Shown here in pieces: positions 36,772 to 49,400 of a stretch of 64,000 bases of DNA. The stretch is from Rhexocercosporidium sp. MPI-PUGE-AT-0058 (Eukaryota > Ascomycota > Leotiomycetes > Helotiales). The stretch covers positions 682,001 through 746,000 of the forward strand of contig JAGTJL010000013.1 of the NCBI GenBank assembly GCA_020746875.1, read 5' to 3'. The notes below the pieces were generated by a model. The model was not told the DNA's origin. It saw nothing but the letters and a program-made list of their open reading frames with translations, and made no database searches. Made by a program: the position numbers and the translations under genes. Each line of letters starts with the position of its first letter. The first letter of the stretch is position 1.

Positions 36772-38787
36772 TCATTCCACATGCATAGCTGCTTCGGTAG
36801 CTGCCTTTGGGTTTGACCAAACAACCTCTTCGACGCTAACTCGGGGCACCTTCTCGTCAACAGCGAGAGCTGCAGCACCGATGCACTGATATCCGCGGAA
36901 CTTGCGAGCCGGTAGACCTGCAAGGAACTAAGAAAATGTTAGCTCGTATCAACCATAAATATGAAATGAAGTATTACCATTTCATCGATCTCCTCGAAAG
37001 TACGGTTCTGTTCTGTGTCAGCGAATGTCAACACACCTGGCGCAGCCACACATACCTTGACTTCTGGAAGATAGAGCCACACCCAGGCAGCGGCGATGAA
37101 ACAGCTTGGTGTCCAGATATATCCATACTTCGGTCCCCAGTTCAGGGCGGATGGATTGATGAAGTACGGTGCCGTGAATGTGGTGAGCCATGCACCCAAG
37201 AAACCGACAGCAGAAGCAAGGCCGAATGTGTAGGAACGGAGTCGCTGCGAAGGGAATTCTCCGCCACACAGCCAAGCGTAAGTGGCAACCATTCCATTGT
37301 AGCCCATGATGTAAATGACCGATATTCCAACAATGACCTGTGGGACGTTAGATTTTTGTATCGCAAACAGTTCCAGGGTTGCATTACCTTTCCGGTAGAC
37401 TTAGTTCCAGGCTTCGCTGTATAGACTGCAGCGACAATGAGTTGGCAGATGCCGCAAATTATCAGCCCGGAAGTAAGGAACACTCTACGACGACCATAAC
37501 GAGTGATGATGGCACTGTTGACAAGAATGATGAAGACGCCAACACCAGTCAAGATGCAAGAATTCTCGAAAGCAGAACCGACGCCAGCCATCTCGAAGAA
37601 GTAAGTTCCATAAGCTTGCATTCGTTAGCTTTTTTATGGCAATGTCACTAAGAGAAACCCACAAATCATATACATAGCGCCCGAAGCTGCTTGAAGCGTG
37701 ACGGCGCCAACGGCGAGCAGAGTTCTGCGGCGATCAACCGGATTGCGGAAGATATCGACAATCTCGGAATTCTGTGCGAGGTGCTTCTCAGCATCGATGG
37801 CAGTCTTCATCTCATAAAGCTCGGCATCCACCAGTTCAGGGAAGGGCCGTAGCCACAGCAGTGACTTCCGTGCAGCCTCTTCCTTGTCCATTTGTAATAG
37901 CCATCGTGGTGATTCTGGGATGAAGAACAGTGCGAGCGATAGCAAGCCTGGTACAATATAGACGATACCAAGAGGTACAATATATGCTTGCTTGCCGCCG
38001 AGTTTTACCGTGAAGTTATCAATGATGGTACCGACCAAAACTCCTGAGGACGATGTTAGCGAGTGTGGCTTGCTTACAACAACATTGAGTCCTACCAATT
38101 GATGTCCAGCTCTGGAAAGCCCCGACAGTAAGACCACGATATCTGGCAGGAGCACACTCCTAAAGATGGTAAGCAGAACTCTTTCTTGTGATTGAGAGTG
38201 CGCACCTGGAGATACAATTGTGAGAAGGTCATATACATCCCATTGGCAAGTCCGATTACGAGTCTTCCAGCATACAAACCACCGATAGAACTGGTTGTCA
38301 TCATCACCACGTTGGCAACGATGCACAAGATACACGCTACCAAGATACTGGTCTTTCTGCCAATAAATTTTGCAGTTGGACCTTTACGCAGTCAGTGGGT
38401 GTATATGCCAAAGGTAGTCCAGCTTTCTCACCTGCGGCAGAAGATGCAACAAAAGCGCCAAGAATCATCAACGAAGAGATGAGTTGCTGGCGCCCAGGTG
38501 AGATATTGTATCCAAGTGGAACATTAGGATCTTCATTTCCAAAGACCTGATTGTCTCAGGGTTTTCGCTCAAAATTCGTTGGAATGAACATACCTGAAGA
38601 AAGCCAGGCATTGCTTGAAGACCTCTGCATAACAATAAGTCGTCTTTCTTGCAACGAACTATAGCATGAGCACTCACCCAATGATACCGAAGTCAATACC
38701 ATACTGGAATGGGCACATCGACATGAGTGTGCAAGCAAGAAGACATTTCCAATGGTCTTTCACGCTCTCCTTGGGTTGGTCCACCAT
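36772..38787 (-). CDS. MFS sugar transporter (about 520 aa)
   Basis: Twelve-span sugar:H+ symporter or facilitator of the plasma membrane. The minus-strand ATG at 38787 starts MVDQPKESVKDHW, then the first span and the QYGIDFGIIGGLQAMPGFLQ signature, interrupted by an intron. Family motifs follow: RQQLISSLMILGAF; GRK at the loop 2-3 site; GRLVIGLANGMYMTF; then PESPRWLL after span six; YGRRR between spans eight and nine; and GYIWTPSCFIAAAWVWLYLPEVK at the end of span twelve. NRTFEEIDEMF follows after another intron. At least six short introns are needed; the last exons end at a TGA at 36772-36774 after a C-terminal VWSNPKAATEA tail. The sugar specificity cannot be told. A 26-bp perfect palindrome lies 270 bp upstream of the start. 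Confidence 0.92.
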
Positions 38788-41700
38788 GATGAACTCAAAT
38801 GCTGGCGCTGAACGATGTGTAGAATATGGATAAAATTTGATTTGATCGCACAACAGATCTGATGAGATTGGAGAAATAAACCTTCGATCTCAAGAATTTG
38901 CAAGCACCTAGAGTTATAGTCACATATCCTTCAGCCAATTCGCCAAGATTCGCCTGAACACATCTGCCGATCTCAACCTTGCATGCTGGCAGCGGGGTAA
39001 GCTGGGAACAGTGGGGCGGATCCTAGAATCGGTCTTTGTCAGGTGGATTAATGTTACACTAGACCTTATCAAAGGTCTAGTGGCTTTGTCTAGGTTCATT
39101 ACTCCTGTGGATCAGAGAATGACGTGTGGTCGGAAGTATGGAAGCGAGGTTGCTTTGGAGGCGTACGCCACGAAAGGGAGAGAGCTCCATGCGAACGCAC
39201 CCCGCGAAGAAGTGTTCTAGTGATAGAAGTGTGGTCTACCATGCAACTGTCGTGAGAATGTTTGAGATTCTTTTGCCCCATGTCATTGTAGTTAACAGAT
39301 TCTGTTGGCGGCGTCTCATCTGCTGAAACTCGCATGGTGAGTATATTGCTCTTGGCCTTGCTCTCTCCTTCGCAGAGTCGTATCGGCAGGACGAGGCTAA
39401 TATCAATTAGAATTCCTCCATTCTCTCAAGCCCCACATCAATTCGGAAGATGGCTTTGTTTGTGGAGATGGGGAAATTCTGGGGAAGTGGATCGCTCTAA
39501 ACTGCCGATAGGTCGATGCTGTACCTACATTGTGCATTAACTTAGTCTTCAGCGGTCGCTGATATGCGAGTCACAGATGATACATTTCTTGGGCACTTTC
39601 CGATACCTGTCGACTAATTTCGCATCCTTTTGCACTTTTTGGTTCAAGAATGACTGGGACTACCTCATCAACAAAATGTGTGGATTTCCTCTCAGCCCCC
39701 TCCAAGATGTGACTCGAAGAGAAAAGAGGTTCAGAACTGAAAAGAAACAGAGATAAGATTTGTCTACTCCACAATTTCTTTCGACCACATTAGCTGCCAT
39801 AGCACAAAACTTGTCCTAGATCCCATTTACGCTCTCTTCTACGCCATCTAGATCTTAAGCAAAATTCTCAATGACATGTAAGCATCGGGCTCATTGTCTC
39901 GGCCTTGCGTAAACATTGTAATCTGAGTGATTGAGTTACAGGTACGTATCTCGTAGAAGATACCAATCACGGTGCTTAAGCAGGTTCTCACTTGTCATCT
40001 CGTTGGTACACATGTAGGTAACTTGTATTCAGCATAGTGTCCAGATCATAGCTTCTCATACCATCAAGTTTGACAGGGCACCACTGCATGTCCAGTACAA
40101 GCGATGCAGAACTCCTTCCTAAGCACCTTCGTCAATTCATACTCCTCGCGTGAAAGAGAAAATGGCGCCAACAAGCCAAATCCGCAATCTGCGAGGAGCA
40201 ACACATTTGCGCCATCGCTCTAATATCAATACATAAACCATCCTCTCCAAGTTTCTTCGAACAGCTGCTAGACTCCTGTCAGAGTACCGTTCGGTCAGCT
40301 CAGCCTCCTTCATGCTGAATGCGTTTCCGTGGACTGTGCGTAAGAGGAATGCGGGCTATTTCCTGAACGAAAAGAAGAATCGGCTATCAAATCTGTGGCG
40401 ACTGTAATTTGGTCCAAGGAAGACTCCGACTGTAGGGAAGAGAGGAGTCAGTATCACCGCTCCAAAGAAGAAAAGAGCGTCATGTCATAGTTCTGAGCGG
40501 GTCCCCCGGTGTTGAAATGACTACGCGAGATAGAAATGAGCCCAGAAAAATTCACTGTGATACTGAAGAGTATATTCCCAATTCTGACCTCTTTTATCCG
40601 TCAAAGAAAGGCCAGCAGTCCATTCAATAGGGTCGGGGTGGACGATCTTATATGCATGTTACAACGTCGAGCATGCCAGAGGAAGGCAGGCCTTCGCGCA
40701 ACGACCGTTGGAGCCATCTTCAATATAATTAAAGATGTGTAGTAGAACCTCGGTAGGCATTCTGGAGAGATTTGTGGGTTCTTTGGTAACTGGAGATGGT
40801 TAGTTTAGTCCTCGGATATTGCTTTCAGGGTAATCACCTATTCGAGCCTGTGCCAGCAGCAAGAACTTTGACGATGTCCGGAACCAGCCTCTCGGAGATC
40901 GGCTGCCCAGCTGTAGAGCTAGTATTCTTTGCTGACGGCTCGCAATTTCCTACAAGCGTATCTTCACTAGACGCTAACATCGTTGCAAAGGCGGGGGAAT
41001 CACTGGTAGCTGGCATCGTGCTGCAATTGAGCTCAGTTGTGCATGCCATCGCGCATGATACCTGCCCAAGCTCGGGTGTCTGATTAAGATTCCTTGCAAA
41101 TTGGTCGATTTATAGATCGCGCGGGTCGCGTTCGAGAAGGGAGAGGTTGATGTTGACTTCGACCCCTGGTGGGGCAAACAAAAGAAAAGTTTAAGCGAGG
41201 TTGATCCACCAAATCCATGATACCACCTTATGATAACATCAACTATCTGAGTCGAGAAAGGCCCGGAGCGGCGTAGGAATAGTTTATTTCAAGGGGCCAA
41301 AAAGCTTCGAGGTTTCATCAGTAATTAATGATTTATAGTCAAATCTAACACGAGATAGATAGGTGAGGGGGGCCATTGTTTGTAAACAACAGCTCCGTAG
41401 CGGTAAATATGGATTCTTTTCTCATGACAGAATAATGTAGCAGAACAAGAGGTCAACTATGCCACAACTCTTTACGGAACTGCAGCGGTCTTTCGTGGAT
41501 CCGAAAAGAAATATTTGTAAAAAATATGCATAGAAAAAAAAACCCCAAACTCTGGAACAGCGAAATAAGCGAAATAGGATGTTCCGAGTATCGTCAAAGT
41601 CTGACTTACACCCTCCCATATCCAGACCGAGAAATAGAATTTGGAAATCGGGCTTGATATGTGCGAGGTCGTGTTTGTTTCCAGTTTTCATTTGCGAGAT

Positions 41701-42106
41701 CATGTCGCTACAATTAATCGAAGAGACAAATACAGGGGAGCCAAGATTGATGTTCATCGCCAGACCCTCACTTGGAGGAGAATGCCTTGGACCCGCTTCC
41801 GTAAGTAACAATGCAAATAACATGGATATCAAATAGAAAACAAATATCCGGTCCTTGCAAAGTGGAATATCTTCGGAATTAGTTAATCACCCAGCGATGT
41901 GGCAAGTCTTGAGTCCGAAGTGACCGTTCACCAACCTGCTAGATGTTATCACAAAGCCGGATCGAGTAACTTCAGAAATCAAAATTCTTTCATTCCTGTT
42001 TTCATGACTTCTAGACTGTCCCGTTCGAAGTTCATTGGTGGTGCACTACCGAGTACAATGTTTTCCCTTCTACTGGCAGCTTAGCCAGCCAGATTCAGCC
42101 TTCCCC
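38788..42106. other. Long intergenic region (3.3 kb)
   Basis: No gene is firmly supported. It includes the promoter of the sugar transporter, the palindrome at 39057-39082, and two minus-strand stretches (40834-41177 and 41597-41823) that look mildly protein-like but do not extend to complete genes. Confidence 0.5.
39057..39082. repeat. Perfect 11-bp inverted repeat with 4-bp loop
   Basis: CACTAGACCTT, spacer ATCA, then AAGGTCTAGTG. It lies 270 bp upstream of the sugar transporter start codon on its promoter side. It could be a dimeric regulator binding site or simply a chance hairpin. Confidence 0.85.
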
Positions 42107-43022
42107 TCACAGGCCCATCATATCAGCTGCCTCTCTAAAAGAGTCGTATTTCTCCTCGTAATGGAACTTCATGCGTTGGTATGCAAAGAGCTGGTGAGGG
42201 TGTAACCTGTATGGTGCCCCTTGGTCCCACTTCCTGCGGTAATACATCTCGTTGCTGGGGTACATCATTTCAAACGCTGTCTTGAACCAGCCCTGCCCCT
42301 TACCAAATGGCCGAAGTTGATCACCCAAACCACAACTTTTCCAATCACTGTATCGCTCATTGAGCGCCTTTTCCTCTTCTCCATAAGAATCGCCATAGAC
42401 GGCTCGTCTGAGGAACGGAACATCGTTGGCCTCCCAAGGGAGGAAGCGATTGTCGTAGGCGCGGCGACGGTAGTTGGGGCCTAGGAAGGTACCGATATCG
42501 TATTGCAATTTGTAGATCCAGGATTCGTGATAGGTGTCTACGAAATTGTTTCCTTTCCGCCAGCAGATGGGTTTCGGGTGGATGATCTTTAAGACACTAT
42601 AGAGGCGCGTAGACGCGAGTCCAAGACATGTCATCTCGTAGGCATACCACTGGTCGCTGGCCTCCAAAATATTGAACACCATCATGAGGAGCTCGATGGG
42701 CAGATCGTTGATGGTCTTCTTGGATACAATGCCTAAGGACATGTTAGAATATAAATGCATGTAAGTATGTCCTTGATTAGGAGTACTTACCAGCGTAATC
42801 TGCAGTATTATAAACTCCAGGCGAACCAAGTACCAAGCAAGTATTTTCACCATCTCTACCGGGATCTGTGCTGTTGACAAATGTTTGTCTTTCTGTAATT
42901 GTGCCTTTGTTCATTTCATCACGAGATATAGACTCCACCAATGGTGTCATGTTCTCGACCAACGCCGGAGCTAGAGATGTGCTTAGGGAAGTAGGGTCCT
43001 TTCCCATGGTGACCGTCGACAT
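42107..43022 (-). CDS. F-box-like protein (285 aa)
   Basis: Two exons, 43022-42791 and 42732-42107, with a 58-nt intron (GTAAGT donor, TTCTAACATG branch). Splicing joins the Ser/Thr-rich N-terminus (about 77 residues) to INDLPIELLMMVFNILEAS, which is a recognisable F-box start, followed by TCLGLASTRLYSVL as its second half. The remainder carries motifs shared with the broken neighbour at 43800-44320: a YDIGTFLGPNY segment, PFLRRAVYGD, LNERYSDWK and PFGKGQGW. These mark a lineage-specific family rather than a known substrate-binding repeat. SCF adaptor function is inferred from the F-box only. Confidence 0.75.
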
Positions 43023-43799
43023 GGTTTTTGTTTATATTTCGAAGCCCGAGAGACGAGTATGGTGAGATTGGTTGTAACGAGTAGTTCTAGATGTAATTGT
43101 GATTTATGGCAAAGAAATCTTTGGCTGTTGAAAATACGGAGGAAGAGGATGTCAATGCCTTCGAGGACGATCCGAACGTGTTTTATGTATGCTTTAGGAC
43201 TTGAAAGCGCTCTAAAATTTGATGCTAGCTTTGTCGCTGCAGCTGAAATTCCTGCAAAAACAGAACAATAGTGAATGGGAGAAAACAGCTAGCGCTGTAG
43301 ACTGCTCCAGCAATTTGTTCACCCAAGAACACCTCCAGCATTGGGGCCGTTTTCACTTGACTCAATGAATACATGACGACGCATCTCAAAGCGAACACTC
43401 TATATGTAAATCACAAGACGCAGGGAGCAGCGATGAGTGATTTTCATTCCTCCATTCACATTCAAATTCAACCTCATAGCCTGATGGTCTCTGATCAACT
43501 GTCTTGTCTTGGCTTGGCCTTAAGCGAGGAAGTCAACACAAGTCCGGAGGGCTAGAAACTTTGTAGAAACTTGATAAGTAGCACCAATTCAATGCACCAA
43601 AATCAGAAAAAGGATACGTACTATGTCGCTATCTACTCATCTCCGTAGGTCCCCAGTAATATTTTGTCATCCGCCACTTTCTTGGTAAACTTTCTCCAGA
43701 GACTCAATTCTTTCGGCACTTTTCTGCCAACATCTTCGTGTATGGCAGCAATCTTGTCTCACAATACTGCATATATGCATAATCTAGTCTTCTTCAAAA
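43023..43799. other. Short intergenic region between F-box gene and its relic
   Basis: No gene seen; it contains the promoter side of the intact minus-strand F-box gene. Confidence 0.5.
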
Positions 43800-44320
43800 G
43801 TGGTATTGCTCTAAGCACGCACGCGTCTCGACATACCAATCACCACCTTTTCCGAATGGATATGGGAGGCAAGATTCTGTTTCACCGCTGAACTGTAAAT
43901 CCGCAGATACCTTCCAATCGTGATATCGTTCGTTCAGCTTGTTTTTTTGCCGCTCAAGACTTTGCTATACACTGCTCGAAGGAGAAAGGGGAATTCTTTG
44001 CTATCTCATCAATTGAATCCCTTGTGGTAGTCGCGCTAGCGGATGCTGGACCAAGGAATCTGCCGATGTGGTACTCGTGGCCTGCCTTACTTCCAGAATT
44101 TGCCTTTTTTGCGAAGGGGAGGTCTATTACGGGGGCAGGTCCAGCTGGGAAGAAGTGTTTTACGCACACGGTATAAGCGGGCACAATTCAAACCCAGGAA
44201 AACTTGTCGATACTGGGATTCGAGGTTCTTGAAAACAACGAGGAATACCTTTGGAGGAGGTATTGTAAAATCTTGCACTGAGGTAAAGCTGTGCTGAGTA
44301 AGTTCTTGTTTGTCGAGAAG
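43800..44320 (-). pseudogene. Degenerate tandem copy of the neighbouring F-box-like gene
   Basis: Minus-strand segments in different frames match the intact neighbour in the same order: an F-box-like piece ending NCARLYRVRKTLLP near 44170-44270; EYHIGRFLGPASA near 44040-44075; PFLLRAVYSK near 43965-44000; KLNERYHDWK near 43910-43945; and PFGKGGDWY near 43835-43865. At least two frame changes are required, around 43950 and upstream of 44150, and a stop follows near 43795. No start codon region is intact. It therefore looks like an old tandem duplicate that has decayed. Confidence 0.75.
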
Positions 44321-46455
44321 CAAAATTGGGACGTACCAGGAAGCTGCGAGCTCTAGTTTCTATCATTTGCCAGCTTGCTTTTGAGTTGGAGAGCCAATCT
44401 GCACTTCAAAGAGCGCCAAAGGATTGAACATCTTTGAATTATCCTCCTATTGTGTCTGATTCACCGTAGTCTTTTACTGCGGCTTCTTCTCCGCCGGGGA
44501 CCGAGGAGCCACACTCTCATTGCTGGGAAGCGTCTAGGGTAGATCGATAGGAAGACCTATCCGGTCGATCGATCCGACAGAAGAGCTGAAACCGCGCTGC
44601 AACTTATACCTAACTAGCTACGTTGCAAAGTGGTTGCGCTTAGCGAGGGAAAGGACGTCAAGATGCCACAAAAGAATTTTCAAGTCCCACCAAGTACATT
44701 TCTCGCCTGCTATTGGCCACATCTATTCGCTATCATATGAAAAATGGGACCGTCAGGCTATGTAAGACATGTAGCACCATAGCCGCCTTGAATCTGCTCA
44801 AGGAATTGAGTTCGGGATTGGCTGCTGGCAATGGACTGGCTAGTGTACTGCGCCCCAGCGACGACTCCAGCAATTTCCACTTGAAGTCGTGCAGCTAGGA
44901 TATTCCAGACGAAGGTTTTCTGATAATAGATAGGTCTAGTCCCTACGTGGTTTATGCTTTGCTATAAGTCGTTGTGCCAAGATCTATATCTACAGTCACA
45001 AACCATCAATCCTGGTCACATGCGCAGGCAAAATGACTCTCTCGATAATCACAGGTCATTAAGTCCTGGAGTACTGTGAGTAAAAAGATCAGTACGGGGA
45101 CGGAATGAGTGATGCATTCTATCTCTGGTGCTAAATGCCTACAGGTTATTTGCTATTTCTGCTCTCGAGCTAAACTGCTTCACAGTAAACATTCTCTTTT
45201 CTGACTAGCCTGCTTTCTCGATAGTCGAGACCTCATGATAATCGTGGATGACATCGAGCCCTATGAAAGTTTTCATTGCACTTCGATGTTGACTTAATCT
45301 TGTTCCGGTTCTAAGCTTTGTGACAGTGCTAGAAATGGACTTGCTGTTTACTTCAACTTTTTCTCATCAGCTTGTTGTAAGCATGGAGGGGTAATTACTG
45401 AGCAGATTCGGCGCAAAATTGGTTTGGCTTATCTGTGGCTTTATGATTTTGTCTTACGTCTGAGATAGACTAGTTTGCAGAAATCAAAATTACTTGTCTT
45501 TGACGTTTACATCTGGCTCCGACAGCATCGGAGAGTTCGAAGGGGGGAAGATGGAAAGACAAAGGCGGCGTAATACTGCAAGAATATTCAGCCAAACATC
45601 GCTTCCAACAAGCCGAGTTTCTTTCGAACGTACCTATGAAACATCAACAAGCGTGGGACCCTCTTCCTTCAATCACTTGCAGTGGAATGACACCACGCTT
45701 CGGAACGGACCGGCGGGCGCTAAAAAAAGGTGGAAACTTAATTTTTTCCTCCTCTTGCGTGCGCTTCCTTCATCACTTCGAGGTTGACTCATCATCAATT
45801 TCATCAAATCACAAGATCCTCAAACGAATGCACCAGCTGCATTGGCCGCTCCTCCCCAATGTCTTCCAGGCGAAGCCCAGCCTGCAGTATCGGCATTCAA
45901 GCATCCCCAAGAGAAACTGTGTCGCATCCCATCCATCCAGGCCTAGGGTGACTCCGAGTAGGAGCTGCCGTAGTCCCGACCTGTCAGCTTCATGGACGAA
46001 AGAAGGCAGAATCCTAGCAACAGATGTCCTTATCCTCTCTCACCGAGCAAAACAGCCTATTCAATCATGCGTTCCAAAGCCTCGGGTTCTTCAACCCCTC
46101 CAGAAACCCCTGCATACAGCACCAAGCCACACTCGGCACCCTGGAAAGCGTTGCGCGCGCCTGCCACACCAATGGGCTGAGCTGGCTTTGATGCCGTCTC
46201 AGGCTGATCGGGGCGAATCTTCAACGACATCTACTAGTGATCTACTTCTGTTAAGTACAGTTTTCTTCTCTTCTCTTTCTCTATTGATTATTTTCTTATC
46301 CAATTTATTGCAATTTTGCATTTTCCTCTGGTATTTGCTACTATTCCGTCGTTCTTGTCGTATACCTGTGTCCAATCAACATTTGAGCGCCTTTTTGCTT
46401 GATTCGTTGGTGTTTGGTTTATATTTCAGTGCATTACTGTATCGGAGTGGACGGT
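44321..46455. other. Intergenic region and NLR leader
   Basis: About 2.1 kb without a supported gene. A 283-codon frame (45636-46487) covers the leader of the NLR gene but starts outside any domain, is compositionally odd and overlaps the small first exon, so I treat it as chance. Confidence 0.5.
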
Positions 46456-49400
46456 ATGAAATTCGTAAGCATCCTTTATTCTCCTAAGACATATCAAAGA
46501 AAAATCAAATTCTCTTACTAACCTCTGCGGTGGTCAAGACGTCTCTTTTCGGTTCAAGGAGTACTAAATCGCAACCTTCCTCCCCGCTCCCACTCTCCCA
46601 ACAAACATCAACCACTCTCCAACCCACTACCACCACATCCACCCCCTCAAAACCGACCCGAGAGAACACTCACGGGCTCCTCCCTCTCTCACTCCCTTCC
46701 CCTACCAACTCCCAACCTTCCGAGCGCCAATACCCCATCGATATAATCGCCATTCACGGGATAACAGGCGATGCGTATTCGACATGGACCAACAAAGACT
46801 CCTCGTACTTCTGGCTACGAGACTCACTGCCTCGAGAGTTCCCTGGGGCGAGGATATACAGTTTTGGATATCGAGCTGATGTGATATTTTCTCGAGACAC
46901 GGGGGATTTCGATGGTTTTGCAAGGGACTTGCTGGAGGAGATTTATGATACGAGGTTGAGTAAGGAGGTATGTGCTTTATTCAGGACCGAGCTTTTTCGA
47001 TCTGGGAATTTGTTGGCATGAATGGAGAAGAGTTGCTCACATTTTACAGGACAAACGCCGCCCGCTTATATTCGTCTGTCATAGTATGGGCGGGATTGTA
47101 GTCAAGAAAGTTAGTATCCTACTCTTTCATTCATCACCACTCTGGTGCTGAATACATCACTTACCCTTCTTTCCATTCAGGCCCTCAATGTCTGCCAAAT
47201 CGAACCACGATACACCCACATCCTCTCTGCAGTCCCATCTATCCTCTTCCTCTCTACCCCACACGGCGGATCCGACCCCGCGAACATGCTAGCCACGATA
47301 TCGAAAGTCTTAACCATCCCGATCGCTTCAATATTCGTCGGGCGTTCACGACCCGAGCTGATCTCCGCGCTAGGAAGGAATTCGAAAGAATTGTATACTA
47401 TCTCGAAAGAGTTCCGGCATCATACGAAGAATCTAAAGATATTTTCGTTTATTGAGGAGAGGTTCACTCCACCTCTCAACAAAACACTGGTACGTAGTCC
47501 TGAAGAGTCCCAAGAATATCAAGGCACTTTCAAGATGCAGTGAGAACAATAATACTGATATTGTGTCGCTCATAGGTTGTTGACGAAGTGTCTGGGAGTA
47601 TGAATGTCGATACTGAGAACATCGTCCGTATGCCGGGGTGCAACCACCAGACGATCTGCTGCTTTGAAAACGAGAAAAGTGAGGGGTACAGGAAAGTCTC
47701 GAACAAGTTGCGGGAGGTAGTTGAAGAAGCCACGACGAGTCAGTCTTAGATCATTTAATTTCCACCAAATCGTTATTCCTGTAGTTTGCCTGTAATATTC
47801 GGTCCGCATCTGACCAGTTACGGTAATAGAATCTGAGAACGAAATTCAAGCTGAAGACATACGTAAGCCACCAAAACAAATCAGCACTTGAGAATTTGCT
47901 GATCTCAATGGTAGCTTGCCTACGCTCCCTAGCTTTCCCAACAATGCATGATCGCCTAAATTCGACCTCAACCGCACAGCCTTCAACCTGTACTTGGCTC
48001 CTCTCCCATCCCTCGTTCCATGCCTGGTCTGACCGATCCTCCTCCACCTCAGATCCTATCAACCTACTTTGGATCAAAGGAAATCCCGGAACTGGAAAGT
48101 CGACGCTGATGGCATTCCTACACAAGCATCTCACTGTCACAAACTCAAAAGACATCCAGCTCTCGTTCTTCTTTTATGCTGATGGGACTTTGCTCCAGAA
48201 ATCACAACTCGGAATGTTGCGTTCGCTCATACATCAGATGTACAAGTGGTCTCCGTCCGCACGGAAAGTAATTTTTAGTGCGTATGACAATAAAGTGAAG
48301 GCATTCGGAGAGTGTGGTAGGAGCTGGGATTGGGAAGTCGACGAATTGCGAATCTTGTTCTCTGAAGTTTTGTGCTTACCACCGTTGCGAGGTGAAGAGA
48401 TTGTCCTGTTTGTGGATGCGTTAGATGAAGTCGACAGTGAAGGTGATTCGCTGACAACAGGGGAATTAGTGAGTTATTTCCACGAGTTGAATGACCGAAT
48501 TGTAGCAGTTGGAGGTGCGACGAGGATATGTATTTCATGTCGCCATTATCCTATCTTGACTGCGAACCAGGGGCTGGTGATAAATGTCGAAGAGTTCAAC
48601 ATGAGAGATGTGGCGAGATACGTGCAGTACCAGCTAAGAATTGGTGTTGAAGGTTGGGAGGAGGAGTCCGAATGTGCAAGACGGGCACTTGAGGACACGA
48701 TTACTCTCAAGTCGAAAGGAGTGTTCCTGTGGGTACGATTCCGGATTCCAGACATAGTGAAGAGGATCAATGATGGCGTGTGTTCTCTAGAGAATGCCCC
48801 GCGTCTGCTAGACTCCGAGACGAACGAGTTATCTCCAATTTACGAGAATATACTACTACGCAACATCGAGGTCTCGCTGCGACCGCAAGCGCTCCATTTC
48901 TTGCAATGGGTGTGCCTCGCGGAAAGACCTTTGTCGATCTCCGAGCTGCGCTTTGCAATGGCGTGTGATGACAAGAATGTGGAAGCGAATCAAAATAGGT
49001 GTGAGGACTCCAAAGCTTTTGTGGAGGAAGACTCGAGGATGAGGAAGTTGACGAAAAGTCTTTCTGGAGGTCTGGTTGAGGTCAGACGTGGATCTGGGAT
49101 GACAGTTCAAGTCTTTCACCAGACGGTGACCGGCTTCTTACGCACACGTGGCCTACGGATCCTGGCGGAGTCTGCATATGCGGCAACAGCACCGAGCTCT
49201 ATAGATGATGTGATCGGACAAGCCGAGCAGCGTTTGGCGATATCTTGTCTGAACTACCTAAGTTTTCCCGAGGTTCTAGAAAGAGCGACCTCGCAAGTTG
49301 AAGGGATTGAAGAGACATTGGGTTTTATTCGATATGCCGCTGGCTATTGGTTTTTACATGCAGAGCGGGCAGAGCGAAGGGGCATAGTCCATAACATTCT

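Noticed and set aside
34700..38787. Secondary-metabolite gene cluster around the FAD monooxygenase
   Set aside because: No polyketide synthase, peptide synthetase, terpene cyclase or pathway regulator lies nearby.
40834..41177. Pair of minus-strand frames that could be a small secreted protein
   Set aside because: The two frames do not join through a plausible intron and the Cys spacing fits no family I know, such as CFEM.
45636..46487. 283-codon plus-strand open frame before the NLR gene
   Set aside because: No domain, mixed low-complexity composition, overlaps the NLR leader and its first small exon; the NLR model explains the region better.
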